From the NCBI RefSeq assembly GCF_000274605.1, contig NZ_AKNV01000006.1, positions 434,001 through 498,000 on the forward strand: a DNA stretch of 64,000 bases, read 5' to 3'. Below the pieces are notes generated by a model, which worked only from the letters and a program-made list of their open reading frames with translations, was not told the origin of the DNA and ran no database searches. A program made the position numbers and the translations under genes. Within the stretch, counting starts at the first letter, position 1; each line of letters begins with the position of its first letter. Of the stretch, positions 1 to 7,139 are shown one piece after another. Origin of the DNA: Helicobacter pylori NQ4053. GTDB lineage: Bacteria; Campylobacterota; Campylobacteria; Campylobacterales; Helicobacteraceae.

Positions 1-1140
1 CAAAGAATGGGGTTTATTGCCCTTACTGCTTGCCATTTTTTCTAATTGGTAGCGCTGCTTGGTGCCAAATCGGTGCTGCTCATCAGTGATCACTAGTGCG
101 AATTCATTCAAATCGCGCTTATCAAACAACAACGCTTGCGTGCCGATAACCACATGAGTGATTGTTTCAAACAAATGATTGGATCGCTTCTTGTGGCTCC
201 CGCCAAGCAATAATTCCACTTCAAAATAAGGGGGTAAAAATTTTAAGGCTTCGTTATAAAGCTGTTTAGCGAGAATGGAAGTGGGCGCCATTAAAAGGGT
301 TTTATTAGGGTAAGCTAATACCATGCTCGCTAAAATCACCATCGTTTTCCCGCACCCCACATCGCCTATAATCAAACGCTTGCACGCTATAGGGCTAGCA
401 AGATCGCTTTGGATTTCTTTAATGGCGTTTTGTTGGTCGTTGGTGAGTTGAAAGGGTAAAGAAGTAACAAACGCTTTCAAGCGTTCGCTGTTATTGGAGC
501 ATGCGATTTTAGCACTGAATTGCAATTTCTTGCGCTCTAAATTTTTCATATAAAAAAGCATTTCAATGTATTTTAATGCATTTAAATGTTGTGAAGGAAA
601 ATTTTTATTCGTTTCAAAATCCTTGACAAAATGCGGCGTGGGGAAAAAGATTTCTAACAATAAATGCGCGATATTTTCTTTAACACCTTCCTTTTTTAAA
701 TTTTCTAACGAAATGAGTTTTTGTAAATTTTCTTGTATTTTTTTATGGTTTTTAACTTTTTTGAAAATTAAAGAAATCTTGCCAAACTCAGTAAGGATTT
801 TAGGCGTGTTAATGATATAAGCTTGATTAAAAGAGCTTTGCTCTAATTTACCATAAATGAACAAACTCTCGCCGGTTTTAAACTGGTTGTAATGAAACGC
901 ACTGTAATTAAAAAAAACAAGCTCTAAATTTTTATAAAATCGTTTGGAATAGGCGAAAATCTTTAAAACTTTGGCGTAGTTCCTTTTTTCTAAAATACCC
1001 ACCTCTAAAACGCCACTCAAGCCTGTTTCAAAACGCTCTAACAAGCTTAAATCCTTATAACCCTTAGGCGTATAAACAAGCAAAGCTTCTAAAAGCGATT
1101 TCACGTTCAATGTTTTTAATAAGTCATCTGTTTCTTGCAA
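1..1140 (-). CDS. recG: RecG ATP-dependent DNA helicase, N-terminal part (cut by window edge)
   Basis: RecG unwinds and remodels stalled replication forks and Holliday junctions. About 380 N-terminal residues are present: the wedge/OB-like region, then the first helicase motifs. Reading the minus strand, the Walker A motif GDVGCGKT is encoded near 330-355 and a DEQH box near 70-85, which is the RecG form of motif II. The C-terminal helicase half lies outside the window. No ATG fits the start. TTG at 1140 gives a product beginning QETDDLL, and a second in-frame TTG at 1155 lies directly after AAGGA, too close to act as a normal ribosome site, so 1140 is preferred. It is divergent from the lipoprotein gene that follows. 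Confidence 0.93.
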   Translation of the reverse strand, partial: MQETDDLLKTLNVKSLLEALLVYTPKGYKDLSLLERFETGLSGVLEVGILEKRNYAKVLKIFAYSKRFYKNLELVFFNYSAFHYNQFKTGESLFIYGKLEQSSFNQAYIINTPKILTEFGKISLIFKKVKNHKKIQENLQKLISLENLKKEGVKENIAHLLLEIFFPTPHFVKDFETNKNFPSQHLNALKYIEMLFYMKNLERKKLQFSAKIACSNNSERLKAFVTSLPFQLTNDQQNAIKEIQSDLASPIACKRLIIGDVGCGKTMVILASMVLAYPNKTLLMAPTSILAKQLYNEALKFLPPYFEVELLLGGSHKKRSNHLFETITHVVIGTQALLFDKRDLNEFALVITDEQHRFGTKQRYQLEKMASSKGNKPHSL

Positions 1141-1216
1141 TTTGTTCTTAGTCAATCCTTAATCGTTTTTATGATAAAATAAGCAAATTATACATTGACT
1201 TAAGGAAATTTAATTG

Positions 1217-1564
1217 ATGAAATCTAAAATCACTCATTTTATCGTTATCTCTTTTGTTTTAAGCGTGTTGAGCGCATGCAAAGACGAGCCTAAAAAATCG
1301 TCCCAATCGCACCAAAACAACACTAAAACCACTCAAAACAATCCAATCAATCAAGCGAATAAGGATATAAGAAAAATTGAGCATGAAGAAGAAGATGAAA
1401 AAGTCACTAAAGAGGTGAATGATCTGATCAATAACGAAAATAAAATTGATGAAATCAATAATGAAGAAAACGCTGATCCTTCGCAAAAAAGAACGAACAA
1501 TGTTTTGCAACGAGCCACTAACCACCAAGACAATCTTAACTCCCCGCTCAACAGGAAGTATTAA
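1217..1564 (+). CDS. Small acidic lipoprotein, unknown function (HP1524-like)
   Basis: A 115-residue protein of unknown function. The first 20 residues form a signal peptide ending in a lipobox LSAC, so the mature protein should begin with a lipidated Cys. The remainder is highly charged and low in complexity, rich in Asn, Lys, Glu and Asp with acidic runs such as EEEDE, and is probably disordered. AAGGAA at 1202-1207 serves ATG 1217; a TTG directly before it (1214) is a less likely start. It ends 3 bases before the next gene, an outer-membrane protein, so the two are probably cotranscribed. Confidence 0.7.
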   Translation: MKSKITHFIVISFVLSVLSACKDEPKKSSQSHQNNTKTTQNNPINQANKDIRKIEHEEEDEKVTKEVNDLINNENKIDEINNEENADPSQKRTNNVLQRATNHQDNLNSPLNRKY

Positions 1565-1567
1565 AGT

Positions 1568-2203
1568 GTGAAATTTTTTTCAAAGGATTTATTTAAAAAA
1601 GTAACCCCCTTATTTTTAAGCGTTTATTTTTTAAACCCCACCCTTACGCAAGCCAAAAGCCGTTTTTATGTGGCTTCTCAGTATCAGGTAGGGAAAATGA
1701 TTATGAAAAAATACAACGATCTTAAACGCACGATTGAAGGGGCGAGCTTTTCTTTAGGCTGGGAGATTAACCCCACTAATTATTGGTTTTATTCTCGCTA
1801 TTACTTTTTTATGGATTATGGGAATGTCATCCTCAATAAAAGAACGGGTGCTCAAGCGAACATGTTCACTTATGGCTTTGGAGGGGATTTGATCGTAGAA
1901 TACAATAAAAACCCCTTGTATGTATTTTCTCTTTTTTATGGCATGCAGGTTGCTGAAAACACATGGACGATTTCCAAACACAGCGCGAATTTCATCATTG
2001 ACGATTGGCGCAGCATTCAAGGATTTTCGCTCAAAACTTCCAATTTTAGGATGCTAGGTTTAGTGGGGTTTAAATTCCAAACCGTGCTATTCCACCATGA
2101 CGCTAGTATTGAAGTGGGAGTCAAATGGCCTTTTACTTTTGAATACGACTCACCCTTTGTAAGGCTTTTTTCCGTCTTTATTTCGCACACTTTCTACCTT
2201 TAA
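1568..2203 (+). CDS. Hor-like outer-membrane beta-barrel protein (HP1525-like)
   Basis: A 211-residue predicted outer-membrane protein. A signal peptide with hydrophobic core LFLSVYFL ends near residue 29 (TQA-KS). The mature part alternates polar and aromatic residues. It carries motifs common to the H. pylori Hop/Hor family: a tyrosine/phenylalanine-rich strand with FFMDYG, then FTYGFGGDLI, FYGMQVAENTW and IEVGVKWPF, and it closes with an aromatic C-terminal strand HTFYL. The start is GTG at 1568, three bases after the lipoprotein stop. Its last bases overlap the end of the convergent exonuclease gene. The family is clear, but no specific adhesin or porin role can be assigned. Confidence 0.68.
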   Translation: MKFFSKDLFKKVTPLFLSVYFLNPTLTQAKSRFYVASQYQVGKMIMKKYNDLKRTIEGASFSLGWEINPTNYWFYSRYYFFMDYGNVILNKRTGAQANMFTYGFGGDLIVEYNKNPLYVFSLFYGMQVAENTWTISKHSANFIIDDWRSIQGFSLKTSNFRMLGLVGFKFQTVLFHHDASIEVGVKWPFTFEYDSPFVRLFSVFISHTFYL

Positions 2204-2952
2204 ACTAATTCCAACCCCACCGGACAATGATCACTCCCTAAAATATCTTTATAGATTAAAGCGTCTTTTAAGCGCGTTTTTAAAGGATTAGAGCATAAAA
2301 AATAATCAATGCGCCAACCAATGTCTTTATCCCTTGCTTGTTGCATATAACTCCACCAGGTGTAAGCCTTTTCTTTGTTGGGGTAAAAATAACGGAAAGT
2401 GTCAATGAAACCAGCGTTCAAAAGCTCGCTGAACTTTTCTCTCTCTTCATCGCTAAAGCCGGCGTTTTTTCGGTTGGTTTTGGGGTTTTCTAAATCAATT
2501 TCATTGTGGGCCACATTCAAATCTCCGCACACAATGACCGGTTTTTTTAACTCTAAAGCTTTTAAAAATTTCTTAAATTCCACTTCCCAACTCATGCGAT
2601 AACTGAGCCTGGATAGGGCTTGTTGGGAATTAGGGGTATAAACATTCACTAAATAAAACGATTCAAATTCGCAAGTTACCACACGCCCCTCTTTGTCATG
2701 CTCTTCCATATCAATGCCATAGCTCACGCTTAAAGGCTCTTTTTTGGTGAAAGTTACCACCCCAGAATAGCCCTTTTTAATCGCGCAATTCCAAAAATCA
2801 AAATACCCTTTAAATTCAAAGGTGTTTTGTTCTTGCTGCATTTTAGATTCTTGAATGCAAAAAACATCCGCATCAACGCTATTAAAAAAATCCATAAAGC
2901 CCTTAGTCATGCAAGCCCTTAACCCGTTCACATTCCATGAGATCAATTTCAT
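2200..2952 (-). CDS. xth: Exodeoxyribonuclease III / AP endonuclease
   Basis: Cleaves DNA 5' to abasic sites and removes 3' blocking groups in base-excision repair. The 250-residue length is normal for the ExoIII family. Visible active-site segments in order are: N-terminal SWNVNGLRA, the metal-binding Glu in QESKM (about residue 37), YTPNSQ, the GDLNVAH box, and the C-terminal SDHCPVGLEL containing the catalytic His. The gene is convergent with and overlaps by 4 bases the outer-membrane gene before it. An alanine and A/T-rich region with no other gene separates it from tRNA-Phe. Confidence 0.95.
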   Translation of the reverse strand: MKLISWNVNGLRACMTKGFMDFFNSVDADVFCIQESKMQQEQNTFEFKGYFDFWNCAIKKGYSGVVTFTKKEPLSVSYGIDMEEHDKEGRVVTCEFESFYLVNVYTPNSQQALSRLSYRMSWEVEFKKFLKALELKKPVIVCGDLNVAHNEIDLENPKTNRKNAGFSDEEREKFSELLNAGFIDTFRYFYPNKEKAYTWWSYMQQARDKDIGWRIDYFLCSNPLKTRLKDALIYKDILGSDHCPVGLELV

Positions 2953-3053
2953 TTTAATCCTTGTTTGATTTTGAGTGAATTATATCTTTTTAGTCATTTT
3001 TTTAAAAATTAAGCTTTATTTTACCTTTTTTATGTAATAATTGTCTGTTGCTT

Positions 3054-3129
3054 GGCTTGATAGCTCAGTCGGTAGAGCAGAAGACTGAAAATCTTCGTGT
3101 CGGTGGTTCGATTCCGCCTCAAGCCACCA
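3054..3129 (+). tRNA. tRNA-Phe (GAA)
   Basis: A 76-nt tRNA with encoded CCA. The acceptor stem is GGCTTGA pairing with TCAAGCC. The D-arm contains AGCTCAGTCGGTAGAGC. The anticodon stem GAAGA/TCTTC closes loop CTGAAAA, anticodon GAA. The T-arm carries GGTTCGATTCC. It ends one base before the stop codon of the convergent comH gene, leaving no room for a separate terminator. Confidence 0.98.
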
Positions 3130-3130
3130 T

Positions 3131-4558
3131 TTAAACTTCGTTGAATAAATAATTCCCCTTTTTGACACACACAACACGAGAGTTTTCAATACTCAAAGGC
3201 GTGCTTTTGGCTCGTGGTTGCTCTTCTATTTCTAAAACCATGCACACCCCTTCTTTAAAGCGCACATGGTTTTTAACCCATTCTTTGTATTCGCTGCTTT
3301 CTTTGATTATATCGTTTAAATAATGCCCCTCATATACTTCCACAAATTCCATGAATTTTTCATTCAAATTCAATTCGTTTTGCGTTATTTCGCTTTTTCG
3401 TGTGGAAGAATAAGCCAATTCGCTGGTTTCATAAAAAGTTGGCTCTACTTGGTCGTCTTGTTTGGGGCGTTCATAAATGGCTTTCACTAATTGCGTGGTG
3501 ATTTCATACTCACTTTCCCATGCTTGTTTTAAAGGCTCTTCTATTAGATAGCATTGCCTAGTCGTGCCGTCTTTTCTTGCTCTAGCCCTTTTGCATTTTT
3601 CCGTAGAGCTTCTGGCTTGAAGAATGGCGAAATTGTTTTTAGCTTCAAAAGTTTGTGGCTCTTCTAAAGGCTCTGTTTTATGAACGGAGATTTTAGTGTA
3701 GGGGGTAATGATTTTACCGCTTTTATTTTCAGCGGTGCTGTAATCGCAAGGGGTAATATCTGTCGCAGTCTGTTTGTCTTCATCAACGCGTTTTAAAATG
3801 CTTGGGCGGTAGGCTTGTAAATTTTCATCATCATAAACCCACTTCCCGCATGCAAATTCTTTAACATTGGGATCTCTAACGGCTTGTTTTTCCATATTAT
3901 CTTTATTCTCATTGCTTTCATTGTTTTCATCAATACCAGCGTTAGGGAGCGTTTTTTCAGTGGGTGGCGCTACAAAAAGGTTGTTTTCTTGATCTTCTGA
4001 AGAATGCTTTAAAGGGGGATTAGCGTCGTTTGTTGGCGTTTTAACTTCATTAGCGGAGCTTGTTTTGCTAGGAGTTACTAAAGGCTGTAAAAGGCTGTTT
4101 TTAGAGTTTTTAGAGCCTAGTTTGGGCTCTGGGTAAGAAAAGTTTTGAGGAGATTGTTGCGATGAATGGGGTTTGTTTTGTGGTTTTTGCATGGGTGCGT
4201 TTAAAGAAGGTATTGGGTTTGAGTGCGATTCTTTTAATTCCTTTGAAGAAAAAACAATTTGGGTGTTTCTAGGGATAGTAGGGCGATTAGGGTTTAAGGT
4301 CGTTTCTAAAGAAAGTTTTTCATCAAGGGGTTGATAGACGATTGCAGTGGATATGTGAGTGATTGTGAGCGTGAGTTTTTTGTGTGGGGAGATATTATAA
4401 ACGCCTAAAACTTGTCTTGGTTCTTTAGAATCAAGGACTTTAGCCTTAAAAGTGCCTTTATGCGGCGAAGTTTTGATCTCTTCTAAAAGCTCAATGACAA
4501 GGGCTTGAAGAGGGTTAGAGAAAGTCAGAAAGAAAGACAGACAAAGGGATTTTTTCAT
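3131..4558 (-). CDS. comH: ComH, periplasmic DNA-uptake protein
   Basis: ComH is required for natural transformation in H. pylori. It binds incoming DNA in the periplasm, working with the ComB type IV system and ComEC. The 475-residue product has a signal peptide of about 19 residues (LCLSFFLTF core, cleavage near LQA). It then has a folded N-terminal part, a long Pro/Ser/Asn/Lys-rich middle (about 100-230), and a C-terminal region with several Cys residues. Position beside dnaA and tRNA-Phe agrees with HP1527. No motif outside this family is visible, so the assignment rests on recognised sequence and neighbours. Confidence 0.85.
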   Translation of the reverse strand: MKKSLCLSFFLTFSNPLQALVIELLEEIKTSPHKGTFKAKVLDSKEPRQVLGVYNISPHKKLTLTITHISTAIVYQPLDEKLSLETTLNPNRPTIPRNTQIVFSSKELKESHSNPIPSLNAPMQKPQNKPHSSQQSPQNFSYPEPKLGSKNSKNSLLQPLVTPSKTSSANEVKTPTNDANPPLKHSSEDQENNLFVAPPTEKTLPNAGIDENNESNENKDNMEKQAVRDPNVKEFACGKWVYDDENLQAYRPSILKRVDEDKQTATDITPCDYSTAENKSGKIITPYTKISVHKTEPLEEPQTFEAKNNFAILQARSSTEKCKRARARKDGTTRQCYLIEEPLKQAWESEYEITTQLVKAIYERPKQDDQVEPTFYETSELAYSSTRKSEITQNELNLNEKFMEFVEVYEGHYLNDIIKESSEYKEWVKNHVRFKEGVCMVLEIEEQPRAKSTPLSIENSRVVCVKKGNYLFNEV

Positions 4559-4587
4559 GTTTATTCCTTTTTATTTTAGATTTTTGG

Positions 4588-4593
4588 ATTATA
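4588..4593 (-). promoter_or_regulatory. Predicted -10 element of comH
   Basis: On the minus strand TATAAT lies 29 bases before the comH start, giving an expected leader of about 23 bases. That leader contains an AAAAGGAA ribosome site 6 bases before ATG. The element sits at the edge of the dnaA-comH origin region. Confidence 0.55.
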
Positions 4594-4615
4594 TCTTAAA
4601 AAGAGGTTTAATAAA

Positions 4616-4795
4616 AGTTATAGATAAGTTATAGATAGGTAACACTTTAATTAATAATAATTAGTAACAGTAGTAGGGGCGTGAATGGATGGAATGAAAC
4701 AATAAAAAGCTTTAGAGGTGCGCGTTTTTAGGGGGGTTGTAGGATTTGAAAAAAAGTGAATGAAACGCTTTTTCATAAGCCTTTTTTCATTCACT
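4616..4795. other. oriC2: oriC2: downstream half of the bipartite replication origin
   Basis: The H. pylori origin is known to be split around dnaA, with DNA opening on the dnaA-comH side. Here that side shows a perfect tandem repeat of AGTTATAGATA (4616-4626 and 4627-4637), then a very A/T-rich stretch to about 4672. DnaA boxes of the H. pylori type (NGTGAATGA or its complement) follow: a near match CGTGAATGG at 4680-4688, AGTGAATGA at 4755-4763, and the inverted TCATTCACT at 4787-4795, which overlaps the dnaA stop codon. The repeats plus A/T stretch are the likely unwinding element; that part is inference. Confidence 0.72.
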
Positions 4796-6160
4796 TGAAT
4801 TGAAAGCGGTTTTTTTATCGTTCAGTTCGTTCAAGCGGTTTTTGATTTCTTCTCTAAGGCTTAAAATAAAAGGGCTTTTTTCTTCTTCAAGCATTTTTTT
4901 AACGCTAGAATACATTTTAGAAATGCTTGAATGATCCTTTAAATCCAAAAATTGGGCGAGTGAGAGCGTGGGGTTAGGGGTATAAAGCCTGGCGAAATAC
5001 ACGACTAATTTTCTCGCTAAAGCGACGTTTTTTTGGCGCGAAGAGACTTTGATTTCACTGGATTTGAGATTCAGGCTTTGTGCGACAGCGAGCAAGATAT
5101 TTTCCAAGCTTGAGCCTTCAGCGTGATCTTTTTGCAAATCTTCTAAAACGGTTTTAGCGAGATTCAAATCAATGGAAGCGTTCATCAAGTTTGCGTTCAC
5201 GCTGATTTTAATGATCGCACCTTCCATTTGGCGGATATTGTCGCTGATGTGTTGGGCGATGTATTCCATCACCTCTTCAGGCAAAATGATTTGATTGAGC
5301 TGGCATTTTTGTTTGACGATGGAGAGCTTGGTTTCTAAATCAGGGGGCATGACTTTAGCGGTTATCCCCCATTCAAAGCGCGATTTTAAGCGATCTTCTA
5401 AGCCGGCGATGTTTTTAGGCGATCGGTCTGAAATCAATACGATTTGTTTGCTGTTGGCGTGCAATTCGTTGAAAGTGTGGAAAAATTCTTCTTCTAGTTT
5501 GGGTTTTCCTTGCAAAAATTGAGCGTCATCTAATAGGAAAAAGTCGCAATGGCGGTATTTTGCTTTAAAAGAATCCATGGTTTTGTTGTCTAAATGCTTT
5601 AGAAAGTCTGTCAAAAAATCTTCTGAAGTCACTAACACGACTTTTTTATGCTTTTCTAGGGCATGGTTACCGATAGCGTTTAAAATGTGCGTTTTGCCTA
5701 ACCCTGTGCCGCCATAAAAAAGCACCGGGTTATAAGGGGGGGTATCGCTTTGGGCGACTTTTTTAGCGATTTCATAAACGGTGTTATTGCATGAGCCTAC
5801 GACAAAATTTTCAAAAGTGTAAGAGTCTTTGACGCTCGTTTTTACCGCTTTGTAATTGATATTAGATTGGGCGTTAACCTGGATTTTAGGCGCCACTTCA
5901 ATACGCACATCCACGCTATGGGCTAAATGCATGCCGACTTTATTCTGGCTTAAAATTTCTTTAAGCAACGCGCCGTATTTAGCCGTAATCGTGGTGCATA
6001 AGACTTTGTTGGGGGCATAAAAAAAGGCAATGTCGCTCTTGCTCGCGTTAGGGTTGTATTTGAGTTGGCTAAAGTAATTTTCATATTCTATGAGACTAAC
6101 TTTAGGATTTTGTTTGACTAGTGCCAAGATTTCTTTTTCAATATTGTTGTTGGTATCCAT
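4787..6160 (-). CDS. dnaA: DnaA, chromosomal replication initiator
   Basis: DnaA binds the origin boxes on both sides of this gene, opens the DNA and loads the helicase. The 457-residue protein shows an N-terminal domain I, a short linker, an AAA+ core with Walker A GGTGLGKT (150-157) and Walker B LLDDAQF (209-215), sensor ISDRSP, and a C-terminal DNA-binding helix-turn-helix around DLKDHSSISKMYSS (about 410-425). It ends inside a DnaA box of oriC2. No ribosome site precedes the ATG. A -10 hexamer lies 6 bases upstream, so the mRNA is probably leaderless. Origin boxes overlap the promoter, which would let DnaA control its own synthesis. Confidence 0.98.
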   Translation of the reverse strand: MDTNNNIEKEILALVKQNPKVSLIEYENYFSQLKYNPNASKSDIAFFYAPNKVLCTTITAKYGALLKEILSQNKVGMHLAHSVDVRIEVAPKIQVNAQSNINYKAVKTSVKDSYTFENFVVGSCNNTVYEIAKKVAQSDTPPYNPVLFYGGTGLGKTHILNAIGNHALEKHKKVVLVTSEDFLTDFLKHLDNKTMDSFKAKYRHCDFFLLDDAQFLQGKPKLEEEFFHTFNELHANSKQIVLISDRSPKNIAGLEDRLKSRFEWGITAKVMPPDLETKLSIVKQKCQLNQIILPEEVMEYIAQHISDNIRQMEGAIIKISVNANLMNASIDLNLAKTVLEDLQKDHAEGSSLENILLAVAQSLNLKSSEIKVSSRQKNVALARKLVVYFARLYTPNPTLSLAQFLDLKDHSSISKMYSSVKKMLEEEKSPFILSLREEIKNRLNELNDKKTAFNSSE

Positions 6161-6166
6161 GGCGTT

Positions 6167-6172
6167 ATTATA
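6167..6172 (-). promoter_or_regulatory. dnaA -10 element giving a leaderless mRNA
   Basis: TATAAT on the minus strand is followed by exactly six bases (AACGCC) and then ATG. Transcription starting about seven bases after the hexamer would begin at the start codon. No Shine-Dalgarno sequence is present. The oriC1 boxes begin two bases beyond the hexamer. Confidence 0.72.
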
Positions 6173-6173
6173 G

Positions 6174-6226
6174 CGTGAATAAGTGGTGAATGAAAAAGGA
6201 ATGGCATGTGAATGAAATGTGAATGA
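6174..6226. other. oriC1: oriC1: phased DnaA boxes upstream of dnaA
   Basis: Three perfect H. pylori-type boxes NGTGAATGA start at 6185, 6207 and 6218. A one-mismatch copy (CGTGAATAA) starts at 6174, and a poor match (AAGGAATGG) at 6196. All five starts are exactly 11 bases apart and in one orientation, so bound DnaA would line up on one face of the helix. The promoter-proximal copy abuts the dnaA -10. Confidence 0.78.
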
Positions 6227-6263
6227 AGCCCTAAAATTAAGGTGTTTCTTTTAAGGGTTTGTC

Positions 6264-6283
6264 TATAATGCTTGCTTTATAAT
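6264..6283 (+). promoter_or_regulatory. Two overlapping -10 candidates for the HP1530-like gene
   Basis: TATAAT occurs at 6264-6269 and again at 6278-6283. The second would give a leader of about 23 bases containing AAAAGGA before ATG 6313. Which is used cannot be told from sequence. Confidence 0.45.
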
Positions 6284-6312
6284 AAGCTAATAGATGCGAA
6301 AAAAGGATTTTC

Positions 6313-6855
6313 ATGCTGCTTTGCGCGGGAAGGAATGAGACTTTAAAAGGGGCGACGCCTATTGGTGTGGGTTTGATAGGAAGCGCGATTAATTTAACGA
6401 GAATGTGTTTAAAAAACCCTGATATTAAGAGCTTTATTTTTATAGGGAGCGCGGGGAGTTATAGCCCAGAAATGGAGCTTTTGAGCGTGTTTGAAAGCAC
6501 TCAAGGCTATCAAATTGAAGAGAGTTTTAGCCATTTAAACAGCTACACGCCTTTAGATAATTTCATTCACATAGAAACTAAAGATCAGGCTCTTTTTGAA
6601 AGGGTGTGCGTGAATAGCAGTAACTATATCCACACCAGCGAAATGTTTGCTAAAAAAATGGTTCAAAAGGGCGTTTTATTAGAAAACATGGAGTTTTTTA
6701 GCGTTTTAAGCGTGGCTAAAATTTTTTCTTTAAAGGCTAAAGGGATTTTTTGCGTGAGTAATCATGTGGGACTTAACGCGCATCAGGAATTTAAAGAAAA
6801 CCACGCCAAAGTCAAACAGATTTTAGAAAACATCATTGATAATTTAATAGTTTAG
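6313..6855 (+). CDS. punB: Nucleoside phosphorylase-superfamily protein (HP1530-like)
   Basis: A 180-residue member of the PNP/MTAN fold, annotated in H. pylori as a purine nucleoside phosphorylase. Visible family features are an IFIGSAGSY segment (the Gly-rich phosphate/base loop), MEFFSVLSVAK near residue 118 (equivalent to the conserved ME-x-A segment of the ribose site), and CVSNHVG near 150 in place of the usual SD(x)A motif. The Asp normally used to protonate the purine is therefore not obvious (Asn-His here), and the protein is shorter than typical family members, so true activity is uncertain. AAAAGGA precedes the ATG. Confidence 0.68.
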   Translation: MLLCAGRNETLKGATPIGVGLIGSAINLTRMCLKNPDIKSFIFIGSAGSYSPEMELLSVFESTQGYQIEESFSHLNSYTPLDNFIHIETKDQALFERVCVNSSNYIHTSEMFAKKMVQKGVLLENMEFFSVLSVAKIFSLKAKGIFCVSNHVGLNAHQEFKENHAKVKQILENIIDNLIV

Positions 6856-6899
6856 CTATCATGGAGTATCATGGAGCATTCTAAATTAAAGGCGATCAC

Positions 6900-7139
6900 A
6901 TGTTTGAAAAAATACGCAAGATTTTAGCGGATATTGAAGATTCGCAAAATGAAATTGAAATGCTTTTAAAATTAGCGAATTTGAGTTTGGGGGATTTTAT
7001 TGAAATTAAAAGAGGGAGCATGGACATGCCAAAGGGCGTGAATGAAGCGTTTTTTACGCAACTAAGCGAAGAAGTGGAGCGATTGAAGGAGCTTATTAAC
7101 GCTTTAAATAAAATCAAAAAAGGGTTATTGGTGTTTTAA
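6900..7139 (+). CDS. Small conserved protein upstream of glmS, unknown function (HP1531-like)
   Basis: A 79-residue protein of unknown function. It is predicted to be mostly helical, with two heptad-like stretches (residues about 3-33 and 50-75, rich in Leu, Ile, Glu and Lys) that could form a coiled-coil hairpin. No signal peptide or membrane segment is seen. Its TAA is directly followed by the glmS ATG with no spacer, and the glmS ribosome site lies inside this gene, so the two are translationally coupled. An overlapping minus-strand frame has no supporting features. Confidence 0.62.
   Translation: MFEKIRKILADIEDSQNEIEMLLKLANLSLGDFIEIKRGSMDMPKGVNEAFFTQLSEEVERLKELINALNKIKKGLLVF

Noticed and set aside
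566-820. 84-residue plus-strand frame inside recG
   Set aside because: It lies opposite conserved RecG coding sequence, has no ribosome site and no recognisable composition.
5735-5741. G7 run in dnaA as a phase switch
   Set aside because: It encodes intact codons in an essential gene; short G7 runs alone are not evidence of switching.
6896-7117. Minus-strand 73-residue frame opposite the gene before glmS
   Set aside because: The plus-strand gene is coupled to glmS and composition favours it; the opposite frame is a shadow.
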